From Autumnicola psychrophila (lineage in GTDB: Bacteria; Bacteroidota; Bacteroidia; Flavobacteriales; Flavobacteriaceae), in NCBI RefSeq assembly GCF_031846645.1, contig NZ_JAVRHN010000013.1:1-64000 (forward strand): DNA of 64,000 nt, in the 5' to 3' direction. Below are positions 8,087-16,900 of the stretch, in pieces. Position 1 is the stretch's first letter. Every line of letters starts with the position of its first letter. The position numbers and the translations under genes were made by a program. The notes below the pieces were generated by a model, which did not search any database, was not told the DNA's origin, and worked only from the letters and a program-made list of their open reading frames with translations.

Positions 8087-8377
8087 ATGAATGAGCAAGA
8101 ACAAATGGTGGGTTTATTAGAAGATATTAAAGTTTTACTGACCCACACCAAAAAAGTAATGAACGTGGATGACCTGGCACAATATACCGGACTCTCCAAA
8201 AGCAAGATCTATAAGCTTACCCATTTAAAGCTTATCCCTACAGGTAATAATTCTAATATCCGTCAGAAGTTTTTTGATAAGGAAAAAATAGATGTCTGGT
8301 TGTTGGGGGAACCGAACCTTTCTGATGAATTCCTGGAGCAGCAGTTTAATCAAAAGCTGCTTAAGAACCGGAAGTAG
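8087..8377 (+). CDS. Excisionase-like helix-turn-helix protein
   Basis: 96 residues. The segment VDDLAQYTGLSKSKIYKLTH is a MerR/Xis-type winged helix-turn-helix, followed by a wing and KEKIDVWLLG, the usual end of excisionase-family (HTH_17) domains. In Bacteroidetes elements such proteins sit at the head of the replication/mobilization operon and control excision or transcription. A leader helix (residues 1-25) precedes the domain. The next gene starts 33 bp on. Confidence 0.8.
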   Translation: MNEQEQMVGLLEDIKVLLTHTKKVMNVDDLAQYTGLSKSKIYKLTHLKLIPTGNNSNIRQKFFDKEKIDVWLLGEPNLSDEFLEQQFNQKLLKNRK

Positions 8378-8410
8378 GTTTTTCCATTCAATAATCCTAA
8401 ATTTTTTGAG

Positions 8411-9634
8411 ATGAAAAATATATCCTATATCAGGGTGGGTACCTGCTACTATAAAATTGTACAGATACCTACCATTTCAGGGCACTTTAATGAGAGCCTG
8501 GTTCAATGGAACATTGAGACCCTCCGCAATGATCACGGTAAAGCTTTTATTGGCGCCATTAAAAAATATGATGGCTTCACCTGCCTTCCCGGTCATAAAG
8601 ATTTTAAAAAGGAATGTCATGGGTTTTACAATACCTATTCTCCTTTGCCTCATATCCCGCAGGAAGGGAAGGTGGATATTTCACTACGCTTTGTTAAGCA
8701 TATTTTTGGGAACCAGTTCGAGTTGGGACTTGATTATATACAGCTACTGTATTTCAGGCCGCTCCAGATCTTACCTATCCTGTGCCTGGTCTCCAAAGAG
8801 AGGGTTACAGGTAAGACAACCTTTCTTAAATGGCTAAAAGCCATTTTTGACAATAACCTGACTTACCTCACCAATGACAATTTCAGCAGCCAGTTTAATG
8901 CTGATTGGGCCAACAAACTTCTTATATGTATCGATGAAGTACTTTTCAACAAAGAAGAACTTACAGAACGGATCAAATACTTAAGTACCACCGATTTTAA
9001 TAAACTGGAAGCCAAAGGCAAGGACAAACGCGAGGTGGAATTTTTTAGCAAGTTTATTCTCTGCAGTAACAATGAGGTAAACTTCATTAAAATCGATAGT
9101 GAGGAAACGCGCTTTTGGGTATTAAAAGTTCCTTCCTTAAAAAAAGAAGAAACCCATTTTTTAGAAGACCTGAAGGCAGAAATTCCGGCTTTTCTATTTT
9201 ACCTGGATCAGCGCCAGTTAACTAGCAGGCACAGCACGAGGATGTGGTTTGCACCGGAAGAGGTACGCACCGATGCTTTAACCAGTTTGATGCAGAATAA
9301 CCGAAATCGTGTGGAAAAGGAACTGGCCAATATAATCCTGAGCGTCATGGAAACTTATGAAGTGGATGAAGTAAATATTTGTCCCGTGGATGCTTTGCAT
9401 GTTTTAAACCGCACCCGGATTAAGACGGACCTAACGCAATTGCGGCAGATACTAAAAAAGGATTGGGAACTAAGCAACCAGGACAATTCCCTTAGCTATC
9501 AAAAGATGATCATGTGGGTGGATGGCGGACTGGGGTTCATTCCTGCAAAAGGAAGATACTATACTGTTACAGCATCTTTTTTACTGCAGCGCTTTGGCCA
9601 AGAACAGCAAAGTGATGAGATGATGAATAAGTGA
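8411..9634 (+). CDS. Primase-helicase (DUF5906-like) replication protein
   Basis: 407 residues of the phage/plasmid primase-helicase type. VSKERVTGKTTFLKWL (near residue 135) is a P-loop-like segment, KLLICIDEVLF (near 175) is Walker B, and KFILCSNNEVNFI (near 215) resembles the SF3/DUF5906 sensor-1 strand. The N-terminal region lacks an obvious primase active site; that role may fall to the Toprim protein at 9874. Probably unwinds DNA at the element's origin after excision. In the same direction as the Xis-like gene, likely one operon. Confidence 0.7.
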   Translation: MKNISYIRVGTCYYKIVQIPTISGHFNESLVQWNIETLRNDHGKAFIGAIKKYDGFTCLPGHKDFKKECHGFYNTYSPLPHIPQEGKVDISLRFVKHIFGNQFELGLDYIQLLYFRPLQILPILCLVSKERVTGKTTFLKWLKAIFDNNLTYLTNDNFSSQFNADWANKLLICIDEVLFNKEELTERIKYLSTTDFNKLEAKGKDKREVEFFSKFILCSNNEVNFIKIDSEETRFWVLKVPSLKKEETHFLEDLKAEIPAFLFYLDQRQLTSRHSTRMWFAPEEVRTDALTSLMQNNRNRVEKELANIILSVMETYEVDEVNICPVDALHVLNRTRIKTDLTQLRQILKKDWELSNQDNSLSYQKMIMWVDGGLGFIPAKGRYYTVTASFLLQRFGQEQQSDEMMNK

Positions 9635-9700
9635 TACACCTGTGAAAGGTACAATTTATAAGGTCTTTCCTTCAAATAATCATCATTCCAAATCATCCTT

Positions 9701-9869
9701 AGAGTATATTACTAGTAAACAGCATTAGGTTATTCTTTTTTTTTGATGAATGATGAGAAAATATAAATAAGACTAGTGATACTCTGGGTTTTCAGCCGCA
9801 TCGTTTTCCTCATCGTTTTTTCATCAAAGAATAATGATGAAGTGGGAACAGTAAGGATTAGTAATACTC
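9701..9869. other. Repeat-rich gap between replication genes; candidate origin
   Basis: Three related boxes occur: AGAGTATATTACTAGT (9701-9716, inverted), ACTAGTGATACTCT (9772-9785) and ATTAGTAATACTC (9857-9869). Between them lies an imperfect dyad, TTGATGAATGATGAG (9743-9757) against CTCATCGTTTTTTCATCAA (9809-9827). Iteron-like boxes round an AT-rich dyad between a helicase and a primase gene suggest an origin or an operator. Inference only. Confidence 0.4.
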
Positions 9870-9873
9870 ATCA

Positions 9874-10773
9874 ATGAAAAGTGAAATGAGAAGAGAAAAT
9901 AGTATATCCAAGAGCTGTGAAAGCGCCCGTAATATTTGCATCGTAAAAACGCTGGCAAAATTAGGGCACTTCCCCAGCAGAACATCGGAGAAAGAAGCTT
10001 GGTTTCTGAGTCCCCTTCGGTCAGAAACCCAAGCCTCTTTCAACGTTTCTTTGCGTAAGAACTTATGGTATGACTTCGGAATTGGCAAAGGAGGTTCTAT
10101 TATAGACTTGATTATGGCTATGAAAACCTGTTCTATAAAGGAGGCAGTGCAATTCTTACAAGCGGACACTATAATTCCTTATTTTATTGCGACTACACCA
10201 CAACTCCCTTCTAAAAACAAAATTAAAATTACAGCTGTAGGGACTCTGAAGCATTACGCTTTACAAGGGTATTTACGCTCGAGAAGAATTCCTGTTGAAG
10301 TTGCCCGGAGGTACTGTAAAGAAGTTTGGTACACGTTGAAAGGCCAGGGATACTTTGCTGTAGGATTAGAAAACAATTTGGGAGGATGGGAGCTTCGGAA
10401 TAAATATTACAAGAATTCCTCTTCTCCTAAATCATATAGCTTTATTGATCATTCATCAAATCGACTTGTGGTAACTGAAGGCATCTTTGATTTTCTTACC
10501 CTGGCAGTTCTAAATGAAAGTTTAGTAAATGCTTCAGATGGTATTGTACTTAATTCCCTTGTTTTCCTGAAAGACATCAAAAACATTGTTTCTAAATACC
10601 ACGAAGTATTTCTCTTCCTGGATAACGACCCTGCAGGAGAAAAAGCTACTAAATCGCTTTTAAGATTTTTTGCAAATGTCACTGATTGCAGTGTTTCTTA
10701 CCACCCCCATAAAGACCTGAATGAAAAATTGATTTCTAATTCAAAGAATAAAAAAGTTGAAGGAGAGAAATAA
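9874..10773 (+). CDS. Toprim-domain primase-like protein
   Basis: 299 residues. The N-terminal part, LRKNLWYDFGIGKGGSIIDL (about 65-85), is the CHC2-type primase zinc-binding fold, although I see no full set of zinc cysteines, so the finger may be degenerate. The C-terminal half is a Toprim domain: RLVVTEGIFDFLT carries the catalytic Glu (near 200) and VFLFLDNDPAGEKAT the DxD (near 250). Such proteins supply primase activity to plasmids and integrative elements. A second possible ATG is at 9889. A large palindrome follows downstream, before mobC. Confidence 0.8.
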   Translation: MKSEMRRENSISKSCESARNICIVKTLAKLGHFPSRTSEKEAWFLSPLRSETQASFNVSLRKNLWYDFGIGKGGSIIDLIMAMKTCSIKEAVQFLQADTIIPYFIATTPQLPSKNKIKITAVGTLKHYALQGYLRSRRIPVEVARRYCKEVWYTLKGQGYFAVGLENNLGGWELRNKYYKNSSSPKSYSFIDHSSNRLVVTEGIFDFLTLAVLNESLVNASDGIVLNSLVFLKDIKNIVSKYHEVFLFLDNDPAGEKATKSLLRFFANVTDCSVSYHPHKDLNEKLISNSKNKKVEGEK

Positions 10774-10814
10774 ATATGACTGTAAATGCCTAATGGAGAA
10801 TTTCAGTTGAAAGA

Positions 10815-10870
10815 GTAAAGCAAGATGTGTCATTGTCATGACATTCTTGCTTTACGCCCGGAGGTTGCAA
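10815..10870 (+). other. Candidate oriT: long palindrome before mobC
   Basis: Exact arms GTAAAGCAAGA (10815-10825) and TCTTGCTTTAC (10845-10855), with further pairing inside (TGTCAT / ATGACA), are followed by GCCCGGAGGTTGCAAAG, 20-35 bp before mobC. In MobP systems oriT usually lies just before mobC/mobA with an inverted repeat beside the nick site, and this fits. A terminator for the primase gene is the alternative, but no T run follows. Confidence 0.45.
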
Positions 10871-10889
10871 AGACTTTAAAAGGAAAAAA

Positions 10890-11186
10890 ATGAAAAGGGA
10901 ATATATCCAGATCCGCTGCTCGATTTACGAGAAGAAGCTGCTAAAAAGAAGAGCGGCCAGGGCAGGAATTTCACTTTCAGAATATCTCCGATCTACTGCT
11001 TTTGAAAGAAATATTGTAGAACGGATTACCCCAGAGCAGTTGGAATACTACCGGATGTTGGTGCAATACAAAAATAACTTTGCCCGGATCAGCAGCATGT
11101 TTAAAAAGCGGGATCCGCAATTAGCTGCAACGGTAGAGAAGCTGGCGGAAGAAATCAGGAACCATTTAAAAAACTTTAAAAAATGA
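10890..11186 (+). CDS. mobC: MobC-like relaxosome accessory protein
   Basis: 98 residues. The N-terminus (YIQIRCSIYEKKLLKRRA, then AGISLSEYLRSTAFER) is a ribbon-helix-helix DNA-binding module, followed by a helical pairing region, as in Bacteroides MobC/BmpH-like proteins that load the relaxase at oriT. It overlaps the relaxase gene by 4 bp (ATGA), a coupled pair. A strong palindrome lies just upstream. Confidence 0.8.
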   Translation: MKREYIQIRCSIYEKKLLKRRAARAGISLSEYLRSTAFERNIVERITPEQLEYYRMLVQYKNNFARISSMFKKRDPQLAATVEKLAEEIRNHLKNFKK

Positions 11187-12046
11187 TCGGGAAAGGACAT
11201 TCAATTTCCAGTACAAAGGTATCCATATCCTATGGCTGGAACCAGGAGAAAGAGGCTGAAGTGGTGCTGAAAGAACATCTGGCGGGAGATACTCCCGCCG
11301 AGATAACGGAAGAGTTCAAAATTATTCAGTCACAAAATGAGCGTTGCCACAACAACACCTTAAGCTTTATAGTAAGCCCGTCGATTGAGGACGGAAAGGA
11401 TTTAACCGAAAAAGACCTGGAAGAAATCGCTAAAAAGTTTTTAAAGGAAATGAACCTCCAAAACAATCAGTCCATTGGATTTGTTCACCGGGATAAGGCA
11501 CATACCCATATCCATATCTATACCAATAGAATTGGTTTTGATGGAAAGGCCTACAATGACAGCTTTATCGGAAAACGAAGCCAACTAGCGGCAGATAAGG
11601 TCGCAAAGGAATTAGGATTTAACAGGGCGAGGGAAATACAACAGGAAAGGCTTCAGGAGTTCAAAAACCTTCGACAGGAAATCAAAATCATAAATGACCG
11701 GGTCCTTCACACAAGGCCAAAGTCCATGGATGAATATATGAGCAAAATGAAAGCTCATAAAGTGGATGTAATTCCCACTATCAATAAATCCAATCAACTA
11801 CAGGGGTTCCGTGTGGAATACAAAGGAGTAAATCTTAAAGCAAGTGAGGTGCACCGGGATATGGGTGGCAATAGACTCATTGCGAAAATTTCTCAAAACA
11901 GGAGTTTTACCAGGTTAAAGGAAGTACCAAAAAGTCTGCTAATAATGAACAAAACTGTACAGTTAAGTAATAAACTAACAACCAGAATAGCCAAAGAACT
12001 TATAAAGGGAGCTCTGAAAGCACTGGATACCGGTATAGGAATATAA
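11183..12046 (+). CDS. mobA: MobP-type relaxase
   Basis: 287 residues. The relaxase/mobilization nuclease domain shows the three-histidine metal motif HTHIHIYTNRI (about residues 109-119), with the preceding FVHRDK. The N-terminal SISYGWN may hold the nucleophilic Tyr. The C-terminal third (EYMSKMKAHKVDVIPTINK, then FRVEYKGVNLKASEV) is the small DNA-binding tail found in short Bacteroidetes relaxases. It nicks oriT and stays attached to the DNA 5' end during transfer by a helper conjugation system, since none is encoded here. Confidence 0.88.
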   Translation: MIGKGHSISSTKVSISYGWNQEKEAEVVLKEHLAGDTPAEITEEFKIIQSQNERCHNNTLSFIVSPSIEDGKDLTEKDLEEIAKKFLKEMNLQNNQSIGFVHRDKAHTHIHIYTNRIGFDGKAYNDSFIGKRSQLAADKVAKELGFNRAREIQQERLQEFKNLRQEIKIINDRVLHTRPKSMDEYMSKMKAHKVDVIPTINKSNQLQGFRVEYKGVNLKASEVHRDMGGNRLIAKISQNRSFTRLKEVPKSLLIMNKTVQLSNKLTTRIAKELIKGALKALDTGIGI

Positions 12047-12064
12047 ATTTTAAAATTTTGAGCA

Positions 12065-12523
12065 ATGAAAAAATTAGATGAGATTATGGAACTGATGGCC
12101 GATGAGATGGCTGATTTTAAAACTACTGTTCTAGAGCTTCAACGACTTTCGGATAAACTATTTGATCTCAGCATCCCAATTACAACTGAAGTTCTGGAAA
12201 AAGAATTAAACATCTTTCTGAAAAAGCAGGAAACGGAAAGCCAGGAAAGGGATGAAATTCTAAAGGGCATTGATAAGAAATTAAAGAAAGCCAGCCTGAT
12301 ACCAAATTACCTTTTGATACTTTTTGGTAGTATGGGAATATTTGCTTTAAGTTTAATAGGATACTTTAGTTACACCTCAAAAGAAAAAACAGAGCAAAAT
12401 TTTGAAATCTACCAGATGATCATGGAATCTCAAAATAAGCGATACGATGATTATTTTGAAGCATATCCGGAAATCCACAAGGCATACTGCAAGTGGCTAG
12501 AGAGTGGATACCAGGGTTTGTAA
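12065..12523 (+). CDS. Small membrane coiled-coil protein after the relaxase
   Basis: 152 residues. The first 75 residues are helical and charged (coiled-coil-like), one membrane segment follows near 80-102 (LLILFGSMGIFALSLIGYF), then a short polar tail. It follows the relaxase by 18 bp in the same direction. Proteins of this layout often close the mobilization operon of Bacteroidetes elements. No enzymatic motif; a role at the membrane during transfer is inference. Confidence 0.65.
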   Translation: MKKLDEIMELMADEMADFKTTVLELQRLSDKLFDLSIPITTEVLEKELNIFLKKQETESQERDEILKGIDKKLKKASLIPNYLLILFGSMGIFALSLIGYFSYTSKEKTEQNFEIYQMIMESQNKRYDDYFEAYPEIHKAYCKWLESGYQGL

Positions 12524-13122
12524 TGACAAATGGCCTGTAGCAAAAATTAGTAAATTTGCGGCAAATGGCCTGAAACCCTCAGTAAACCCGTTGAAATTTA
12601 CGGCAAAAAATCAGTAAAAAATAAAAGCAATTTTTTAGATCAGTGGATAATGAGTAAATATTCCAGTAAATGGGCTCAAAAGCCTTGATAACAGGCTGAA
12701 ATTTACTGGTAATGTAAAACAGAAGTAGGATGCGCCCTATGCTGTTTTTACTTAACGCTTAACTTCCCGTACGCTATAAAAACAGCACAGGAACCTCGCG
12801 CAGGTAAGGTTATGGTAGATATGGGGCTAAATAAGGATGTTCCTTCTATTAATGAGTGAATATTTTCCCCTAATACACACCCGATATTTTATGAGGGGCG
12901 CTATTGGGGGAAAAATATTTTTTATGAGGCATACCTCCACAGATCAAGGTAAGGATTATCTCTTTAAAGGAGACATGGGAATTGATTTTTAAAAAAGTCT
13001 ATAAAATTTTATTAATTAGGTTTTAAAATTATCCAAGATTGAATATCCCAATTAAATAAATGGTTTAAATTCAAGTGCAATATCATTCAGCGGAAGAGAT
13101 AGGTTCTGTGAATCCCAGTAAA
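12524..13122. other. Structured non-coding region after the mobility operon
   Basis: About 600 bases without a credible gene but with several dyads: CCAGTAAAT (12663-12671) / ATTTACTGG (12701-12709); TGCTGTTTTTA (12740-12750) / TAAAAACAGCA (12777-12787), an exact 11-bp pair whose 26-base loop repeats CTTAAC; and AATATTTTCCCC (12860-12871) / GGGGAAAAATATT (12908-12920). CAGTAAA recurs several times in 12540-12670. It could be a second origin/oriT, an untranslated RNA, or simply the meeting point of opposing operons. The last 200 bases hold nothing I recognise. Confidence 0.5.
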
Positions 13123-13911
13123 TCACTTCTTCAACTGCTGGGCACATGTAGGACAACTTTCTGCTTTTCTCTCTCCCGAGGAAATTTCTTCAGAGAATCC
13201 TGCAGCAAGTATACCAGTGGGCAGGGCGAACAACCCAATTCCAATTATAGCGATAACCCCACCTAAAAACTGCCCATAACCTGTAATAGGATAAATATCT
13301 CCATAACCCACCGTGGTAAGGGTTGCAATCCCCCACCACATGGTCTCAGGGATGCTTGAAAAATTTTCAGGCTGAGCTTCGTTTTCAATATAGTACATTA
13401 ATGTAGAAGCCATCAATAGGAGGAAAATGGTAAAGATCAGAGAAATCATAAGTTCTTCCTTTTTCTTATCCAAAACCCGCTTCATTAATTTAAGGGCTTT
13501 TAAATATCGGGCAATTTTAAACAAACGGAAAATCCTGAACATTCTTAACATTCTTAATAACCTAAGGTCTACTCCAAGGAATGGAAGGAAAAAGGGGAGT
13601 ATTGCTAGAAGATCGATCATTGCAAGAGGAGAAAAAGCAAATTTAATTCTACCCACTATAGGCTGTGAGAATTTAGGTTCTAGATTGGCAGTCCATAGTC
13701 TCAGTAGATATTCTACTGTAAAAATGACTACTGAAAATACTTCAAAAAGAAAGAATTGCTCCTGATACTTATGTTTTAACGGGGCGACAGATTCAAGAAT
13801 TATAGCCACAATATTTAAGAAAATAAGACTGATAATAAAAATATCGAAATACCAGCTTGGATCCCCTGACTGTTTGGAAATCGCTAAGATTTTATAAATT
13901 TTTCTTTTCAA
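13123..13911 (-). CDS. Voltage-gated potassium channel
   Basis: 262-residue inner-membrane channel subunit. It has a complete six-segment plan: S1-S3, an S4 with regularly spaced arginines (RLLRMLRMFRIFRLFKIARYLK, given here in two parts as RLLRMLRMFRIF and RLFKIARYLK), then S5, the selectivity filter TLTTVGYGD and S6 (GVIAIIGIGLFALPTGILAAGF). The C-terminus ends in CPTCAQQLKK, a lone Cys pair. It is the second gene of a minus-strand pair, starting 57 bp after the DUF4011 helicase gene, so they are probably co-transcribed. As cargo of a mobile element beside nucleases it may be a housekeeping channel carried along or a membrane partner of the helicase; context cannot decide. Confidence 0.9.
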   Translation of the reverse strand: MKRKIYKILAISKQSGDPSWYFDIFIISLIFLNIVAIILESVAPLKHKYQEQFFLFEVFSVVIFTVEYLLRLWTANLEPKFSQPIVGRIKFAFSPLAMIDLLAILPFFLPFLGVDLRLLRMLRMFRIFRLFKIARYLKALKLMKRVLDKKKEELMISLIFTIFLLLMASTLMYYIENEAQPENFSSIPETMWWGIATLTTVGYGDIYPITGYGQFLGGVIAIIGIGLFALPTGILAAGFSEEISSGERKAESCPTCAQQLKK

Positions 13912-13968
13912 TAGTTGTTCAATTTATGAATTTTGAGCATTGGTCAAAGGAGTTGTCTTTATAGTAAT

Positions 13969-16900
13969 TTAACCACGCCATAAAACAACTTCATCTTCTG
14001 TGGTTAACATATCCTGATTTTTCAGTAATTCCAAAGCGGGCTCCATATACTTCATGTTTTCTTTTGAAATCCTACTATACCCAAGCATTTTCGCAACTTC
14101 CTTAAAAAGTAAATCTTTTGAGACCTCTATGTTGCTTTGGAGAATTGGTGTAAAGCCATGTAGTAGCTCTTCAGGTGCAATTGATGAAGGGTGTCTTTGT
14201 TGACCTTCTGGTGGTAATCGAAGAGCTTCAATAGATCCAACATCTTCTGGAGTATTCCAAAAAAATATTTGACCATTGGATTTAGTTCGATGGATGCCTT
14301 TAGAGCAAGTTTCTAAAAATTGGTCAATCCTATTTCCTCTTCGGGCAAATCCCCAGGAGCGTGATACTTTCGAGAAACATTCTTCTCTGGAAACAGGTGC
14401 TAAAGCTTGAACCAGCCCTTTCATTTGGTTACTTACTAAGTTAGCATTCTCAAAAAATTCGCCTATTGGATTTATTTCCAACATTGTAGGATCATATAGT
14501 TGAGAGTTTACAACTGGCGGCAAGTTTTCCTGAAGTACATCCATTTCATTCTCTTGAGAATTTGAGTTTTCATTTTCGGCAATAGAATCGGGAATGGCTA
14601 TGTCTTTGACAGCCTTTTTAATGGCCTCTCGTGGCGCAGCTAACAGGGCTTCTAACTCCTGATGAAGCTTATCTATGCATTTTCCACTGTCGTACCACCA
14701 GTCAGTTGACCAGATCCTTAGAATTGCCCAGCCAAGACCTTCCAGCACCATCTGCCTAAGAATATCTCTGTCTCTTGCCGATTTGGCAGAGTGAAAACGC
14801 GCACCATCACACTCTATACCTGCTAAAAAGCGTCCTGAATATTCAGGATGTACAACCCCCAGATCTACTCGATAACCACCAACTCCTATTTGGGTCCGGA
14901 CTTCCCAGCCTTTTTTTCGGAGTGCATCAGTAACCTCTTTTTCGAAAATGGAATCAAACTCATCAACATTGTTAAAAGACTGTTGACGAAGGAGAGCTGT
15001 ATGACCTTCCTGTGCATAAAGCAAATATTCTTTTAGTAGCCGGAGTCCTTCTGAGGTGCTTGTGCTAACATCAAGTTCCCGTGGGTGAAAGTTTGAAAAT
15101 ATTTTCACTTCATTTCTGGCTCGGGTCACAGCGACATTTAAACGACGTTCACCTCCCGAATTATTTAAAGGACCAAAATTGCGGCTGATTTTTCCAAGGC
15201 TGTCTTTCCCGTAGCCCACCGAAAATAGGATCAAATCTCTTTCATCTCCCTGTACATTTTCTAGGTTCTTGACAAAAATATATTCAGGATTATTGACGTC
15301 GAAAAAGGTTTCGAACTGTGGTTCCTTCTGCAAACGTACATCGATTAAATCGCTGATAAGGTTCGCTTGGACAGAACTAAAAGTAACCACCCCAATAGAG
15401 CCCGTGCTGCTTTCTTCTTTCAATCGGCTAAAAATTTCATCAACTACAGCATTAGCCTCCCCGACATTTGTTTTTGACTTCCCTTTATCGTAAAAGGCCT
15501 CCTTTCCTGTTACTATCATAAGAGAAACCTTGTCATCTTCAGTGTCACTGGCGGGAAATGTATTAAGCCGATTGTCATATATATGGTGATTTGAAAAGCT
15601 GATAAGACTTTCAGAGCGGCTTCGATAATGCCATTTAAGAAGCATCTCCGGGTATATACTGCCAAACATTTCAAGAACACTTTCACAGTCTATTTTCTCA
15701 TCTGATTCATCTTCAGATTTCATACTAAAGAAAGCGGTTGGTGGCAATTGTTTAGTGTCTCCAACAATTATTGCCTGTTTTCCTCTTGATAATGCCCCTA
15801 TAGCATCCCAAGGGGGAATCTGTGAAGCTTCATCAAAGATGACTATGTCAAAATCTGGTGAGACGGGGAGATATTGACTAACGGACATTGGGCTCATCAG
15901 GTAACATGGCTTAAGGGTCTGCGCTACTGAACTAATGGAATCCAAGAACTTACGAATAGGAAGATGCCTCCTACTCTTCTTATTTTCCTTCACAATAAGA
16001 CCCACCGGCGAATCGGGTAAAATTAGATTCCCCATTCTTGGTTTATCAGCAGATATTTTACCTGAGAGGGCCTTTTCAGTGTAAGCTCTGTATTTGAGAT
16101 CCAGGTTTTTAAAATCAGAATCCAACTTGTTTAGCTGAAGGCCGGTTGTACTGTTTAATGTATTTGAGTCTTCACTTTTCTCCTGTAGCCATTGACGGTG
16201 AAAGTTATAGTTGAAAACCTGATAAATATTTGATTTCGAGATTTCTCCTTTATCCACATTTTCAAAAAGCGGATTTAAGCCTGCTTGGGAAAGTTCAGAT
16301 TTTAGCACATTCATTGTCGTTACATCTCTAAACAGCGAAAAAGAGTTTTGAATAGCTTCGAGTTTTTGTGCCAATTCAGCCGCTTTCACTTCAAAACATT
16401 CAGGCTTTAGCTCTAGTTCGTCCTTCAGCAAATTCAGATTAGTTCTCATTACAATTAGGAATTCGTGCTTTTGCACCAGTTCTTTTTTAATTTCGCTGGA
16501 TTCTGCCAGGGCTAAGGAGCGGTTTTTAACAAGAGTAGTAATAAAAGCTTTAGCTGAAGCGGCTGTTCCGAAATCTGAAGAGTAGAGCGCTAAAAGATCT
16601 TTATTCACATCTTCTGCCCAGGCCATGGCCTTTCGGAATTTCCCGTCAATTGTCAGCTGGTATTCTTCTCCTATTGCTTCTTTCACAAAGCGGGAAGCCT
16701 TTTCTTCTTTTATTAACCCCTCCTGATATTTTATTCCAGCTTCGAAGTACTGATCATATTTTTCCAGCGGTTCTAATTTATCTTTTATCAGATTTTTAAG
16801 TCTTCCTTTAAGCTTAAGCTTCTTGAAAAATGAGATAAGGAAAAACCCCTCCCGTGTTTCCTGTAGTTGCTGCTTTAACTCATAGAAATTCTCTTGAAAC

